DNA from: Rhodoblastus acidophilus
GTDB lineage: Bacteria; Pseudomonadota; Alphaproteobacteria; Rhizobiales; Beijerinckiaceae
NCBI RefSeq assembly: GCF_025961575.1
Contig: NZ_JAOQNX010000018.1
Coordinates: forward strand, 44,549-108,548
Length of the DNA: 64,000 nt
Direction of reading: 5' to 3'
The position numbers were made by a program, and so were the translations under genes. Position 1 is the first letter of the stretch. Each line of letters opens with the position of its first letter. The notes beneath the pieces are model-generated. The model worked only from the letters and a program-made list of their open reading frames with translations. It was not told the DNA's origin and did not search any database. Shown in pieces: positions 1 to 9,140 of this stretch.

Positions 1-1
1 G

Positions 2-736
2 CCGATTTTCTTCGGCATTTTGCATTGCATCGCGCTGTCGAGCCTGCTCGCCCTGCCCTTTGTCGAGGCGCCGCTCGTGGCGGTGTTTGTCGCAGCCGGA
101 TTGGCCTTGGCCGCGCCGCTGCTGGCCTCGCCTGTGTTCGACGCGCCGCAATGGTGGTGGACGGGCCTGTCGGCGCTGACCCCCATCAGCAACGATTACC
201 GGCCGCTGCTGCCCTGGCTGGGTTTCATGCTGCTGGGCGTGGGGCTCGCTCGTCTCCCTCTCCCCGCGCGCGGGGAGAGGGTTGGGGTGAGGGGCTGGGC
301 CGTTGGCTTCAATGTCGTCCGAAAAAGCTTTCCTGAAGATGTCCAGGCCAGCGCCCCCGCCCCTCACCCCCCGCCCTCTCCCCGCACAAGCGGGAAGAGG
401 GGGCCGGCGCGACCCTTCATCAAGCCCCTCGCCTTCCTCGGCCGCCATTCCCTGGCGTTTTACCTGATCCACCAGCCCGTTCTCTACGGCGCCCTCGCCC
501 TGATCGGCCCGCAAGCCGCGCGCATCGACGAAGCGGGCTTCCTCGCGCAATGCACGGTCCAGTGCGCCGCCTCGGGCGCCGACGCGGGCCATTGCGAAGC
601 CTCCTGCGGCTGCGTCGTCGCGCGCGCGAAGGCGGCGGGACGCTGGCGCGCCCTTGCCCTCAACACCCTGGATGCGGCGCAAAGGTCGGCGACCCATGAC
701 GACGCCGTCGCCTGCTACGCCGATAGCGCGCGCTGA
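2..736 (+). CDS. Acyltransferase-like membrane protein (DUF1624/HGSNAT type), 3' part
   Basis: The reading frame is open from base 2, so the start lies upstream of the window. The N-terminal part (PIFFGILHCIALSSLL) resembles the repeating membrane helices of the DUF1624 / heparan-alpha-glucosaminide acetyltransferase-like family, and FLGRHSLAFYLIHQPVLYG is the typical last helix of such acyltransferases. Between these lie about 49 residues rich in Arg, Pro and Gly (ARGERVGVRG and PPPSPRTSGKRG) encoded by a palindromic repeat inserted in frame at 256-402. The C-terminal stretch has six cysteines (CTVQCAASG, CEASCGC), an unusual tail. Family assignment is moderate; the exact substrate is unknown. 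Confidence 0.6.
   Translation, partial: PIFFGILHCIALSSLLALPFVEAPLVAVFVAAGLALAAPLLASPVFDAPQWWWTGLSALTPISNDYRPLLPWLGFMLLGVGLARLPLPARGERVGVRGWAVGFNVVRKSFPEDVQASAPAPHPPPSPRTSGKRGPARPFIKPLAFLGRHSLAFYLIHQPVLYGALALIGPQAARIDEAGFLAQCTVQCAASGADAGHCEASCGCVVARAKAAGRWRALALNTLDAAQRSATHDDAVACYADSAR
256..402. repeat. Paired palindromic repeat inside a coding frame
   Basis: Two opposed copies of one palindromic repeat. Left: a perfect palindrome at 256-281 (CCCTCTCCCCGCG and its complement) followed by GGGGTGAGGGGC at 284-295. Right: GCCCCTCACCCC at 359-370 followed by a second hairpin at about 374-401. The 147-bp element keeps the host reading frame open. A related element is at 40430-40486. Confidence 0.75.
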
Positions 737-945
737 GCCGCGCGCGAATCAGAATCGCCCAAACCCGAGAAATTTCATCGCTATTCCTGTCAAGTCCGGG
801 GAATCGCCTAGGCAAGTTTCCGAACTATTTTCAAAAAGCAATTGGGTTCACCAATTTGTGATCGGGAAAACTGCGACTCGATGAAGCCGAAGCTGCGCTA
901 GGCGCGTTGGAGGAGCATTGGTTCCGACACGCCTAGAGGATAACA

Positions 946-1212
946 ATGGAACACGCAGCACCCCCCAAGAAATCGACCCGGGGCTTCGCCTCGATGGATC
1001 CGGAGAAGCAGCGGGCGATCGCGCGGAAAGGCGGCGAGAGCGTGCCGCGCGAGAAGCGCAGCTTCTCCCAGAACGCCAGCCTGGCCGCCGAGGCCGGCCG
1101 CAAGGGCGGCAAGAGCGTCAATCCCGGCAACCGCAGCTTTGCGCGCGACAAGGACCTCGCCAAGAGCGCGGGCCGCAAGGGAGGCCGCGCCGCGCATCCC
1201 GGCAGCGAATGA
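946..1212 (+). CDS. KGG-repeat stress-induced protein (GsiB / con-10 type)
   Basis: An 88-residue hydrophilic, highly basic protein with three repeats around a Lys-Gly-Gly core (ARKGGESV, GRKGGKSV, GRKGGRAA), each spaced by serine/asparagine-rich linkers. This is the KGG domain of general stress proteins, which in other bacteria are induced by desiccation, starvation or stationary phase. The start ATG at 946 follows GAGGATAAC. It is a single gene, ending in a bidirectional terminator shared with petC. The biochemical role of the family is not established. Confidence 0.85.
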   Translation: MEHAAPPKKSTRGFASMDPEKQRAIARKGGESVPREKRSFSQNASLAAEAGRKGGKSVNPGNRSFARDKDLAKSAGRKGGRAAHPGSE

Positions 1213-1258
1213 GGCGCGCGACAATTTTCCGGTCCATGACCACGTGGACCTAAACAAA

Positions 1259-1290
1259 AGAGGCCCCTTTCGGGGCCTCTTGCTTTTTCG
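1259..1290. terminator. Bidirectional rho-independent terminator
   Basis: Perfect 9-bp stem AGAGGCCCC / GGGGCCTCT with loop TTTC, flanked by A-rich sequence on the left and TGCTTTTT on the right, between the converging KGG gene and petC. Confidence 0.85.
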
Positions 1291-1308
1291 GGAACGAACG
1301 CGTGCGGT

Positions 1309-2148
1309 TTAGTGCGCGACGTTGGACCAGATCTTCTTCTTGGTGAAGTACATCAGGCCCGCGAGAATGAACAGGAAGGCCAGGACGCGGAAGCCGATGC
1401 GCTTGCGCTGCTCCAGGCTCGGCTCGGCCGCCCAGTACAGGAAGCTCGCGACGTCCTTGGCGTACTGGTCGAGGGTCGCCGGGGTCCCGTCGGTATATTC
1501 CACCTGGCCGTCGACCAGGGGCTTGCCCATGGCGATCTTGTGGCCGGGGAAATAGGCGTTCCAGTTCGGGTCCTCGTCCTTCTCGTAGCCATGCAGGATG
1601 GCGTAGATGTAGTCGGGGCCCAGCTCCTGGTACATGCCGCCGGGAACCGGCAGGGCGTCGAAGATGAACTTGGGGAAGCCGCGTTCATACTTGCGGGACT
1701 TGGCCAGCAGCGACATGTCCGGCGGGGCGGCGCCCAAAGCGGTGGCCGCAGCCTCCGGGTTCGGGAACGGCGCCGGGAAATAGTCCGACGGACGGCCGGG
1801 ACGGTCGAACATGTCGCCCGAACCGTTCGGCCCGTCCTTGATCGTGAAGGAGGCGGCGAGCGCCTTCACCTGGTCTTCCGGCAGTTCCGGACCGCCCGTC
1901 TGGCCGAGCGTTCGGATAGGGATGTGCAGCTCGTGGCAGTTCGAGCAGACTTCCTTGTAGACCTTGAAACCGCGCTGCAGCTGGGCGCGATCGAAGGTGC
2001 CGAACGGACCGGCGAAGGTCCATTCCTGGCGGGTCGGGGTCGGCTGCTCGTGCTCGTCGGCGCGGGCGGCGGAGCTGGCGACGGCGGTCAGGCCGGCGAC
2101 GGCCACGGCGAGGCCGAGGGTCTTGGTGAGGGTTTCTTTGAAGGTCAT
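1309..2148 (-). CDS. petC: Cytochrome c1 of the bc1 complex
   Basis: 279 residues: a cleavable N-terminal signal (about residues 1-30, ending AARA), a c-type heme motif CSNCH near residue 70, and a single C-terminal membrane anchor (FRVLAFLFILAGLMYF) before a short cytoplasmic tail. It carries electrons from the Rieske protein to soluble cytochrome c in respiration and cyclic photosynthetic electron flow. Last gene of petA-petB-petC; its ATG is 10 bases beyond the petB stop. In several related bacteria b and c1 are made as one fused precursor (fbcH); here they are separate genes. Confidence 0.96.
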   Translation of the reverse strand: MTFKETLTKTLGLAVAVAGLTAVASSAARADEHEQPTPTRQEWTFAGPFGTFDRAQLQRGFKVYKEVCSNCHELHIPIRTLGQTGGPELPEDQVKALAASFTIKDGPNGSGDMFDRPGRPSDYFPAPFPNPEAAATALGAAPPDMSLLAKSRKYERGFPKFIFDALPVPGGMYQELGPDYIYAILHGYEKDEDPNWNAYFPGHKIAMGKPLVDGQVEYTDGTPATLDQYAKDVASFLYWAAEPSLEQRKRIGFRVLAFLFILAGLMYFTKKKIWSNVAH

Positions 2149-2158
2149 CGAAGGGTCC

Positions 2159-3478
2159 TCACTTCCAAAGACGCGTGGACTTGGTGGGCGCCTTGGCGGG
2201 CGCCGCCTTGACGGGTTCGGGCTTCGGCGGCTCGACCTTGCCGGACTTGGCCAGCACGGCCTCGGCGATGGTCGCGGGCACCGGCAGCGTCTTTTCCCAC
2301 CTGGGAAGGAACGGCAGGATCGCGAAGAAGCCGAAGTACAGCAGGCTGAGGACGCGGGAGACGGTCACGTAGGGTTCCGCCGCCGGCATGGCGCCGCAAT
2401 AGCCCAGGCCGATGCTCACGACCACGAAGGCCCAGAACAGCGCCTTGTACATCGGGCGATACTTGGCCGAGCGCACCGGGGACTTGTCCAGCCAGGGCAG
2501 GAAGGCCAGCACGGCGATGGCGGCGAACATCGCGATGACGCCCGCGAGCTTGTCCGGAATCGCGCGCAGGATCGCGTAGAACGGCAGGAAGTACCATTCC
2601 GGAACGATGTGCGGCGGGGTCTTGAGCGGGTTGGCCGGGATGTAATTGTCGGCGTCGCCCAGATAGTTCGGCACGTAGAAGATGAACCAGCAGTAGAGCA
2701 GCAGGAACACCACGACGCCCAGGCCGTCCTTCATGGTCGCATGCGGCGTGAAGGGCACGCAATCCTTCTCGACGTCCTTGATTTCGACGCCGTCGGGATT
2801 GTTCTGGCCGGTCACATGCAGCGCCCAGACGTGCAGGCCCACCACCGCGAAGATGACGAAGGGCAGCAGGTAATGCAGGGCGAAGAAGCGGTTCAGGGTC
2901 GGGTTGTCGACGGAATAGCCGCCCCACAGCCAGGTGGTGATCTCGTTGCCGAAGATCGGAATGGCCGAGAACAGGTTGGTGATGACCGTCGCGCCCCAGA
3001 AGGACATCTGGCCCCACACCAGCACATAGCCCATGAAGCCCGTCGCCATCATCAGCAGGAAGATGATCACGCCCAGGATCCACAGCACTTCGCGCGGGTT
3101 CTTGTAGGACCCGTAGTAGAGGCCGCGGAACATGTGGATGTAGACCGCGAGGAAGAACATCGAGGCGCCGTTGGCGTGGGCGTAGCGGAACAGCCAGCCC
3201 CAGTTCACGTCGCGCATGATCTTCTCGACGGAGGAGAAGGCCAGGGTCGCTTCCGGCGTATAGTGCATGGTCAGCACGACGCCGGTGATGATCTGGGCGA
3301 TCAGCATGAAGGAGAGGATGGCGCCGAACGTCCACCAGTAATTCAGGTTCTTCGGCGTGGGATAGGCCACGAACGAGCCGTGGGCGAAGCTCAAAATCGG
3401 CAAGCGGGCTTCAAGCCACTTCACAAAGCCGTTCTTGGGCTCGAAAGTCGAGAGTCCATGCATGAGTGATCTCTTCAA
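2159..3478 (-). CDS. petB: Cytochrome b of the bc1 complex
   Basis: 439 residues with the eight-helix cytochrome b fold. Quinol-oxidation-site sequence [13 protein letters not shown] is near residue 280, and heme-ligand histidines lie in helices B and D (for example [12 protein letters not shown]). It binds two b hemes and oxidises and reduces quinol across the membrane in the Q cycle. A Lys/Pro/Ala-rich tail of about 25 residues follows the last helix. Middle gene of the pet operon, 13 bases after petA. Confidence 0.97.
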   Translation of the reverse strand: MKRSLMHGLSTFEPKNGFVKWLEARLPILSFAHGSFVAYPTPKNLNYWWTFGAILSFMLIAQIITGVVLTMHYTPEATLAFSSVEKIMRDVNWGWLFRYAHANGASMFFLAVYIHMFRGLYYGSYKNPREVLWILGVIIFLLMMATGFMGYVLVWGQMSFWGATVITNLFSAIPIFGNEITTWLWGGYSVDNPTLNRFFALHYLLPFVIFAVVGLHVWALHVTGQNNPDGVEIKDVEKDCVPFTPHATMKDGLGVVVFLLLYCWFIFYVPNYLGDADNYIPANPLKTPPHIVPEWYFLPFYAILRAIPDKLAGVIAMFAAIAVLAFLPWLDKSPVRSAKYRPMYKALFWAFVVVSIGLGYCGAMPAAEPYVTVSRVLSLLYFGFFAILPFLPRWEKTLPVPATIAEAVLAKSGKVEPPKPEPVKAAPAKAPTKSTRLWK

Positions 3479-3491
3479 AATGACGAGGGGC

Positions 3492-4022
3492 TTAGCCGAT
3501 CTTGACCTTGGTGTCGGTCAGGAAGGCGTAGGGCGGCACATCGAGGTTGCGCGGGGCCGGACCCTTGCGGATGCGGCCGGACGTGTCATAGACGGAGCCG
3601 TGGCACGGGCAGAACCAGCCGTTATATTCGCCCTGGTTGCCGAGCGGGATGCAGCCGAGATGGGTGCAGACGCCGATGACGATCAGCCATTCGGGCTTCT
3701 GCACGCGCGACTTGTCGGTCGCGGGATCGGGCATGCTGGCGTTGTCGCCGTCCTGGGCCGCCTTGATCTCGTCCGCCGTGCGATGGCGGATGAACACCGG
3801 CTTGCCGCGCCACTTGACCGTGACGATCTGGCCGGCCGGAATGGCGCCGATGTCGATCTCGGACGAAGCCATCGCCAGCGTCGAGGCGTCCGGATTCATC
3901 TGGCTGATCAGCGGCCACGCGACGGAAACCGCGCCGACGGCGGCGACCGATCCGGTGGCGACGTAAAGAAAATCTCTGCGACTGGTTTCATCCGTCGAAG
4001 GCGTGGGCGTGGCTGTGGACAA
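3492..4022 (-). CDS. petA: Ubiquinol-cytochrome c reductase iron-sulfur (Rieske) subunit
   Basis: About 176 residues. A twin-arginine signal and anchor ([11 protein letters not shown]) is followed by the membrane helix and the Rieske domain with both cluster-binding loops, CTHLGC and CPCHGS, plus the stabilising disulfide cysteines. I place the start at a TTG at 4022 because GGGGA lies 7 bases upstream and family members begin here. The frame stays open to 4253, but that extra 77 residues looks non-coding (Arg-rich, no family match). First gene of petABC. Confidence 0.9.
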   Translation of the reverse strand: MSTATPTPSTDETSRRDFLYVATGSVAAVGAVSVAWPLISQMNPDASTLAMASSEIDIGAIPAGQIVTVKWRGKPVFIRHRTADEIKAAQDGDNASMPDPATDKSRVQKPEWLIVIGVCTHLGCIPLGNQGEYNGWFCPCHGSVYDTSGRIRKGPAPRNLDVPPYAFLTDTKVKIG

Positions 4023-4326
4023 GGCGACATCCCCAGGGTTTCGAGCGCGCGCCCTGCTGCTCCGGGGCGGCTCTGCTTGCTCGCAAAAAGCGAGGCGGTC
4101 TCTACGATGCGCGGTTCGACGAGCGAGGCCGCGCGGCGGAAAATATTCCCTCCCGCTCGCAACCGCGCCCAAGTGACGCGATGACGAAATGCAGGCCAAG
4201 GGAGGCCATTCGGCAGGCGCCGCTATTTGGCGCCTTTCGACCCCATTGTCCATAGAACGAACTTGGCGATTTGTTAGGCGGTGAACGGCGTATTGCCGGA
4301 CGTTTGGGCGCCGTTATGATCGCCGC
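4023..4326. other. Divergent intergenic region petA / trmL
   Basis: About 300 bases between the two divergent starts. It must hold both promoters. No clear FNR box, PpsR box or strong hairpin was recognised. The frame extending petA upstream lacks recognisable protein features. Confidence 0.5.
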
Positions 4327-4845
4327 ATGAATCAGGAGCCTTCGCGCGTCCCTCCCCTGTGTCTCGCGCTTTACCAACCGGACATTCCTCAAAATGCGGG
4401 AACCATGCTCCGGCTTTGCGCATGCCTCGGGGTGGAGGCGGCGCTGATCGAACCCGCCGCCTTCCCCCTGACAGAACGTCACTTTCGGCGCGCCGGCCTC
4501 GACTACCTCGACCAAGTGATGATGACGCGACACCTCTCGTGGCGCAATTTTGAGCAGTGGCGCGCGACAAATGGACGCAGGTTGCTGCTGCTGTCGACAC
4601 GGGCGGCCTCGCCCTACCACGCCTTCGCGTTCCGCCCCGGCGACATCGTCATGGTCGGACGCGAATCCGCGGGCGCGCCGGAGGAGGTGCACGAGGCCGC
4701 CGACGCGCGCCTGCTCATCCCGCTGCGCGCCGGCGCGCGGTCGCTCAATGTCGCGGTCGCCGCCAGCATGGTTTTGGGCGAGGCGCTGCGGCAGATCGAT
4801 GGGTTCCCCAAGTCAGGGATTTTGGAGGGCGCGAGGCCTGAATAG
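4327..4845 (+). CDS. trmL: tRNA (cytidine(34)-2'-O)-methyltransferase
   Basis: 172 residues with the SPOUT (trefoil-knot) fold of TrmL. The N-terminal LALYQPDIPQNAGTMLRLC carries the substrate-binding Asn-Thr-like motif. GDIVMVGRESAGAPEEV and IPLRAGARSLNVAVAASMVL form the SAM-binding knot. It methylates the ribose of the wobble base in tRNA-Leu isoacceptors. Linkage of petABC, trmL and hemF is common in Rhizobiales; here one extra gene separates trmL from hemF. Confidence 0.93.
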   Translation: MNQEPSRVPPLCLALYQPDIPQNAGTMLRLCACLGVEAALIEPAAFPLTERHFRRAGLDYLDQVMMTRHLSWRNFEQWRATNGRRLLLLSTRAASPYHAFAFRPGDIVMVGRESAGAPEEVHEAADARLLIPLRAGARSLNVAVAASMVLGEALRQIDGFPKSGILEGARPE

Positions 4846-4859
4846 CCTCTGCGCGACGC

Positions 4860-5582
4860 CTATCCGCGACGCGATTGATGCTGCTGCGGCGTGCGGAACG
4901 GCGCCGCGTCTCTCTTGCGCAGAGCGAAGGCCAGCAGCGCGTTTCGGAACGGCTGTTCGCGCTCGAAGAGCTGATAGAGGTCCGTGCTGCGATCGATCGG
5001 GCGAATTTCGCCGTGCGTGAGCAGACAGCTCAGCAGCACCTCATAATTGTTGGCGTGCGCCAGATCGTAGACGAAATCCGGCTGGAGGTTGAAGATGCCG
5101 TGGTTGACCCAGCCAAAGGCCGGCGTCCAGTGGATCATCACGCCGCCGGCCTTGGTATGATCATGAAGCGAGCGGAAGACTTGGTATTGGTTGAAGACAT
5201 GCTCGGACGTGCCGTTGTTGATCGCAACGTCGAAAGGTCCGTCCAATTCAAAAGGCTCGTTCAGGTCGAACGGATGAGCCTGCGACGACCCGGCGAAATC
5301 CACCGCGCAATACCTTTTGCAATCGAACAGAAGGTCATAAAGCACGCGCGCCGCATGTTTCGCCGGCCAGTTGCCGTAATGCGCCGGGATTTCCGCGAGC
5401 CGCTGCTTGACCTGTTGCCGCTGCGCATCATCCTTGACGAGCACAGGATTGTTGTAAATCGCCTCCGCGGCCAAGGCGATGGTCTCACTCTCTCCGAGCT
5501 CCAGAATCTCCGCCGATTGTGGTAAGAGATTTTTCTCGCGCGCCAGCACGAGGAAACCAAATTCCATTGATGAAATGCCCAT
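4860..5582 (-). CDS. SAM-dependent methyltransferase-like protein
   Basis: 240 residues with features of a class I methyltransferase: AEILELGE where motif I is expected (glycine-poor, so atypical), FDVAINNGTSEHVFN resembling motif IV, and GGVMIHWTPAFGWVNHGIFN after it. Similar sequences occur among methyltransferases linked to surface polysaccharide genes. Start ATG at 5582; a later Met follows at residue 6. It lies on the opposite strand between trmL and hemF, so it looks inserted into an otherwise conserved order. Substrate unknown. Confidence 0.65.
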   Translation of the reverse strand: MGISSMEFGFLVLAREKNLLPQSAEILELGESETIALAAEAIYNNPVLVKDDAQRQQVKQRLAEIPAHYGNWPAKHAARVLYDLLFDCKRYCAVDFAGSSQAHPFDLNEPFELDGPFDVAINNGTSEHVFNQYQVFRSLHDHTKAGGVMIHWTPAFGWVNHGIFNLQPDFVYDLAHANNYEVLLSCLLTHGEIRPIDRSTDLYQLFEREQPFRNALLAFALRKRDAAPFRTPQQHQSRRG

Positions 5583-5902
5583 GACGAGGCCCTCGACAAA
5601 AGATCTGAAATATTTTGGCGAACCTTAGACAGAAGCATTCCGCGAGACAAGCGCACACCGCGCCGACCGCCAGGCCACCGCACGACAACGCCCGCGCCAG
5701 TCCCGGCGGACCGTGCCTTCCGCGCGGCAGCCTCGACAAAATGATGAGGATGCGCCGCATGTTCAGGCGCGTTTTTTTCGCGGCGGGGGGCGACAAAAGG
5801 AAGCAGGTTGCTGCTAATCTTCGGAAATGCAGCGTCGCCCTCGGCGCCTGAGCGTCCCGCCCCGGCCAGGGCTCTGCGAGGGGCGGGGCGGCGGCCGCTC
5901 CC
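5583..5902. other. Divergent intergenic region before hemF
   Basis: About 320 bases between the methyltransferase-like gene (minus) and hemF (plus). Apart from a GC-rich stretch just before hemF, I see no FNR box, PpsR box, hairpin or credible small gene. Confidence 0.4.
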
Positions 5903-6805
5903 ATGGAGACAGATGTGACGGACACGGAGCTGGACCAGCGCAAGCGTGAAGCCGCCGAATGGTTTTCGACCTTGCAGGGGCGGATCATCGCCGCCTTCGA
6001 GGCCTTGGAGCGGCGCGACGGCGCCTATGAGCCCGAGGCCGAGCCGGGAACCTTCGTCCTCTCGCCCTGGGAGCGGACCAACCATGACGGCGCGCCCGGC
6101 GGCGGCGGCCGGATGGCCTTGCTCAAGGGGCGACTGTTCGAAAAGGCGGGGGTTCACGTCTCCACCGTCCACGGAACCTTCGCGCCGGAATTCGCGCGCC
6201 AGATTCCGGGCGCGGCGGCCGATCCCCGATTCTGGGCGGCCGGCATTTCGCTGATCGTCCATCCGCGCAATCCGAACATCCCGGCCGCCCACATGAACAC
6301 AAGATTCGTGGCGACCTCCAAAACCTGGTTCGGCGGCGGCGCCGACCTCACCCCGGTGCTGATGGCGCGCCGCAGCCAGGACGACCCCGACACGCAGGCC
6401 TTTCACGCGGCGATGCGCGGCGCCTGCGCCGGCCACGCCGTCGCCGATTACAACCGGTTCAAATCCTGGTGCGACGACTACTTCTTTTTGCCCCATCGCA
6501 ATGAAGCGCGCGGCGTGGGAGGAATATTCTACGACGAACTCGAAGCCGGAGGCCAAAATTTCGGCCCCGCCTTCGCCTTCACCCGCGCCGTCGGCGAGGC
6601 CTTCGCCGATATTTACCCGAGGCTGGTCGAGGCCAATATGGGCAAGAGCTGGACGGCGGCGCAGCGCGAGGAGCAACTCGAACGGCGCGGCCGTTACGTC
6701 GAGTTCAACCTGCTCTATGATCGCGGCACGATTTTTGGTCTGAAAACGGGAGGCAATATCGATTCGATTCTCTCCTCCATGCCGCCGGTGGTGACATGGC
6801 CATAA
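5903..6805 (+). CDS. hemF: Oxygen-dependent coproporphyrinogen III oxidase
   Basis: 300 residues, full length for HemF. Family motifs in order: [29 protein letters not shown] near residue 55 (given as start and end: WERTN to KAGV), [10 protein letters not shown] near 132, [14 protein letters not shown] near 145, [21 protein letters not shown] region near 195, and the C-terminal [16 protein letters not shown]. It converts coproporphyrinogen III to protoporphyrinogen IX using O2, feeding heme and bacteriochlorophyll synthesis. An anaerobic HemN counterpart is not in the window. The stop overlaps the start of the next gene. Confidence 0.96.
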   Translation: METDVTDTELDQRKREAAEWFSTLQGRIIAAFEALERRDGAYEPEAEPGTFVLSPWERTNHDGAPGGGGRMALLKGRLFEKAGVHVSTVHGTFAPEFARQIPGAAADPRFWAAGISLIVHPRNPNIPAAHMNTRFVATSKTWFGGGADLTPVLMARRSQDDPDTQAFHAAMRGACAGHAVADYNRFKSWCDDYFFLPHRNEARGVGGIFYDELEAGGQNFGPAFAFTRAVGEAFADIYPRLVEANMGKSWTAAQREEQLERRGRYVEFNLLYDRGTIFGLKTGGNIDSILSSMPPVVTWP

Positions 6806-7032
6806 GTTCTTCCAAGCAGATGGGGACCCCCAAAATGGAATTCCGCCCAGGCGATCTCGTGCAATTGAAGTCCGGCGGCCGGTCGATGACCGTCGTCAAG
6901 TCCGACAAGACCAGTGTCGATGTGATCTGGTACGGGGAAAGCGACGACGCGATCCACACCGCGACCATCCCCGCCGCCTGCCTCGACGTGATCGAACTCG
7001 ACGACGACGAGGATTTCGAAGACGACGAGTAA
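6796..7032 (+). CDS. DUF2158 (YodC-like) small protein
   Basis: 78 residues. The core [19 protein letters not shown] followed by a Trp-Tyr pair (VIWYGESDD) is the DUF2158 / YodC signature, a small beta-barrel-like domain. A very acidic tail ([12 protein letters not shown]) ends the protein. The ATG at 6796 overlaps the hemF stop by 10 bases, so translation may be coupled; an alternative start is the ATG at 6835, directly before the domain. Function unknown. Confidence 0.75.
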   Translation: MAISSSKQMGTPKMEFRPGDLVQLKSGGRSMTVVKSDKTSVDVIWYGESDDAIHTATIPAACLDVIELDDDEDFEDDE

Positions 7033-7131
7033 GCCGCAGCGCAGCGACCGCCAAATCCCGCCGCGCGGCCTCTCCCGCCGCGCGGTCTCCCGTCGGATGA
7101 CGCACACGCGAATCCTCGCTATCTTTCAATC

Positions 7132-7626
7132 ATGCGCCGCCTTCATCTGCTCCGGCACGCCCATGCCGCGCCCCCGGGAAAATATCGCGACCACGAAAGG
7201 CCGCTCACCACCGCCGGGCGCGCGGCGGCGGCCCAGGTCGGCCGCGCCCTGACGGCGCGCGGCGACCTCATCGACATCGCGCTGTGCTCCGACGCCGCCC
7301 GCGCCCGCGAAACCCTCGACCTCGTGCTCGAGACCTCCGGGGCGACGCCCGAGCTGCGCCTGGAGCGCGGCATCTACCAGGCGGATTGCGAGGAGATCGC
7401 CGCGCTGCTGCGCGTCCTGCCGGACGAGGTCCGCACCGTGCTGGTGGTCGGCCACAATCCAGGCGTAGGCGAATTCGCGGCCGCCTTCGCCGGCGGCGGG
7501 TCGACGCCGGACCTCGACCGTCTCAACCGATTTTTTCCGCCGGCGGCGCTGGCCTCGTTTGAAATCGCGGCGCCGTGGAACGAATTGTCATGGAAGGGCG
7601 GCCAATTGCTCGCGTTTCTGTCATGA
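7132..7626 (+). CDS. sixA: SixA-type histidine phosphatase
   Basis: 164 residues of the branch-1 histidine phosphatase superfamily. The catalytic LLRHAHA motif is at residues 6-12 (His9 the likely phospho-acceptor), and the second active-site histidine is in VVGHNPGV near residue 110. In other bacteria SixA removes phosphate from histidine-containing phosphotransfer domains. No phosphotransfer partner is adjacent, so the target is open. Confidence 0.85.
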   Translation: MRRLHLLRHAHAAPPGKYRDHERPLTTAGRAAAAQVGRALTARGDLIDIALCSDAARARETLDLVLETSGATPELRLERGIYQADCEEIAALLRVLPDEVRTVLVVGHNPGVGEFAAAFAGGGSTPDLDRLNRFFPPAALASFEIAAPWNELSWKGGQLLAFLS

Positions 7627-7682
7627 CCCTGTATAAGTCGCGTCGGGCGCCCCACTGAGACGAGACCCGCCCGGAGATCCGC

Positions 7683-9140
7683 TTGCCCATCCTCGACACA
7701 CTCCTCGCCGAAGCCCGCAACGGCGCGGCCAATCTGTCCGACCTGATCCGTGGAAAAGGCCTCCGTCTCGGCGTCACCGGCCTGTCGCGCGCCGGCAAGA
7801 CCGTGTTCATCACCGCGCTCACCCGCCAGCTCACTCTGCTCGGCAAGTCCGGCAAGAACGCCCTGCCCGCCTTCCGCGTCGCCGAGGAGGGCCGCATCAT
7901 CCGCGGCAAGCTCGAGCCGCAGCCCGACGACAATGTGCCGCGCTTCGCCTATGAGGACCATCTCGCCGCCCTCTCCGGCCCCGAGCGCCACTGGCCCGAA
8001 TCCACCCGCCAGATCTCGCAGCTCCGCCTGCGCCTGGACTTCGAACGCCGCGAAGGTTTTCGCGCTGGCGGATCGTCGCTGACCATCGACATCGTCGACT
8101 ATCCCGGCGAATGGCTTTTGGACCTGCCGCTGCTGCAAAAGACCTATGCCGACTGGTCCCGCGAAACTTTTGAAGCCAGCGCCGGCGCCGCCCGCGCCAC
8201 GCTCGCCGCCGAGTTCCGCTCGTTTTCGCGCTCGCTCGATCCCGCCGGCCCGGAAGACGAAGGCGTGGCGCGAAAAGCGGCGGAAAAATTCACCGCCTAT
8301 CTGCGCGCCTCGCGCAGCGAGTCCTACGCGCTCTCCACTTTGCCGCCCGGCCGTTTCCTCATGCCGGGCGATCTCGAGGGCTCCCCCGCCCTCACTTTTG
8401 CGCCTCTGCCGCTGCCGGAAGGTTTTTTCGCCGCGCCGGGCACGCTCGCCGCGATGATGGAGCGCCGCTACGAGGCCTATAAAACCTTTGTGGTCAAACC
8501 GTTCTTCCAGAACCATTTCGCCCGGCTCGACCGGCAGATCGTTCTGGTGGACGCGCTGGCCGCGCTCAACTCGGGCGCGGAAGCCGTGCGCGACCTGCAA
8601 CGCGGCCTCAACGACGTGCTCGCCGCCTTCCGCGCCGGCCACAACAGCTGGTTCAACACTTTGTTCCGGCCGCGCATCGACAAGATCCTGATCGCCGCGA
8701 CCAAGGCCGACCATTTGCACCACCTCAGCCATGACCGTCTCGAGGCGATCCTGCGGGTGCTGGCGTCGCGCTCCATCGCCCGCGCCGAGGATTTTGGCGC
8801 GCAAGTGGACGTGGTGGCGCTCGCCGCGGTGCGCGCCACCCGCGAAGCCCAGATCAAATATGGCAAGGAGACGCTCGACGCCATTGTCGGCGTCCCGCTG
8901 GCCGGCGAATGCCTCGACGGCCACAAATTCGACGGGCGGACTGAGGCCGCGGTCTTCCCCGGCCAATTGCCCGAAGACCCCCGCCAGGCCTTCCGCGGCG
9001 ACATGCTGGCGACGCCGGAACATATGGCCGATGTCCGCTTTCTCCGGTTCCGGCCGCCGCTGACGCCGCAGGGCGCGCCGCCGCAGCAGATCCGTCTCGA
9101 CCGCGCCTGCCAGTTCCTGTTCGGAGATTGGATGCCATGA
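7683..9140 (+). CDS. ycjX: YcjX-family P-loop ATPase/GTPase-like protein (DUF463)
   Basis: 485 residues. Walker A GLSRAGKT near residues 34-41 and IDIVDYPGEWLLDLP as a Walker B/switch region near 135. Full length for the YcjX family, whose members carry a nucleotide-binding fold and are linked to envelope stress in enterobacteria. The start is TTG at 7683. The stop overlaps the ycjF ATG (ATGA), the usual gene pair of this family. Confidence 0.88.
   Translation: MPILDTLLAEARNGAANLSDLIRGKGLRLGVTGLSRAGKTVFITALTRQLTLLGKSGKNALPAFRVAEEGRIIRGKLEPQPDDNVPRFAYEDHLAALSGPERHWPESTRQISQLRLRLDFERREGFRAGGSSLTIDIVDYPGEWLLDLPLLQKTYADWSRETFEASAGAARATLAAEFRSFSRSLDPAGPEDEGVARKAAEKFTAYLRASRSESYALSTLPPGRFLMPGDLEGSPALTFAPLPLPEGFFAAPGTLAAMMERRYEAYKTFVVKPFFQNHFARLDRQIVLVDALAALNSGAEAVRDLQRGLNDVLAAFRAGHNSWFNTLFRPRIDKILIAATKADHLHHLSHDRLEAILRVLASRSIARAEDFGAQVDVVALAAVRATREAQIKYGKETLDAIVGVPLAGECLDGHKFDGRTEAAVFPGQLPEDPRQAFRGDMLATPEHMADVRFLRFRPPLTPQGAPPQQIRLDRACQFLFGDWMP

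Noticed and set aside
4023..4253. Longer Rieske protein starting at 4253
   Set aside because: The added 77 residues are Arg-rich and unlike the family; the TTG at 4022 has a good ribosome-binding site just before the twin-arginine signal.
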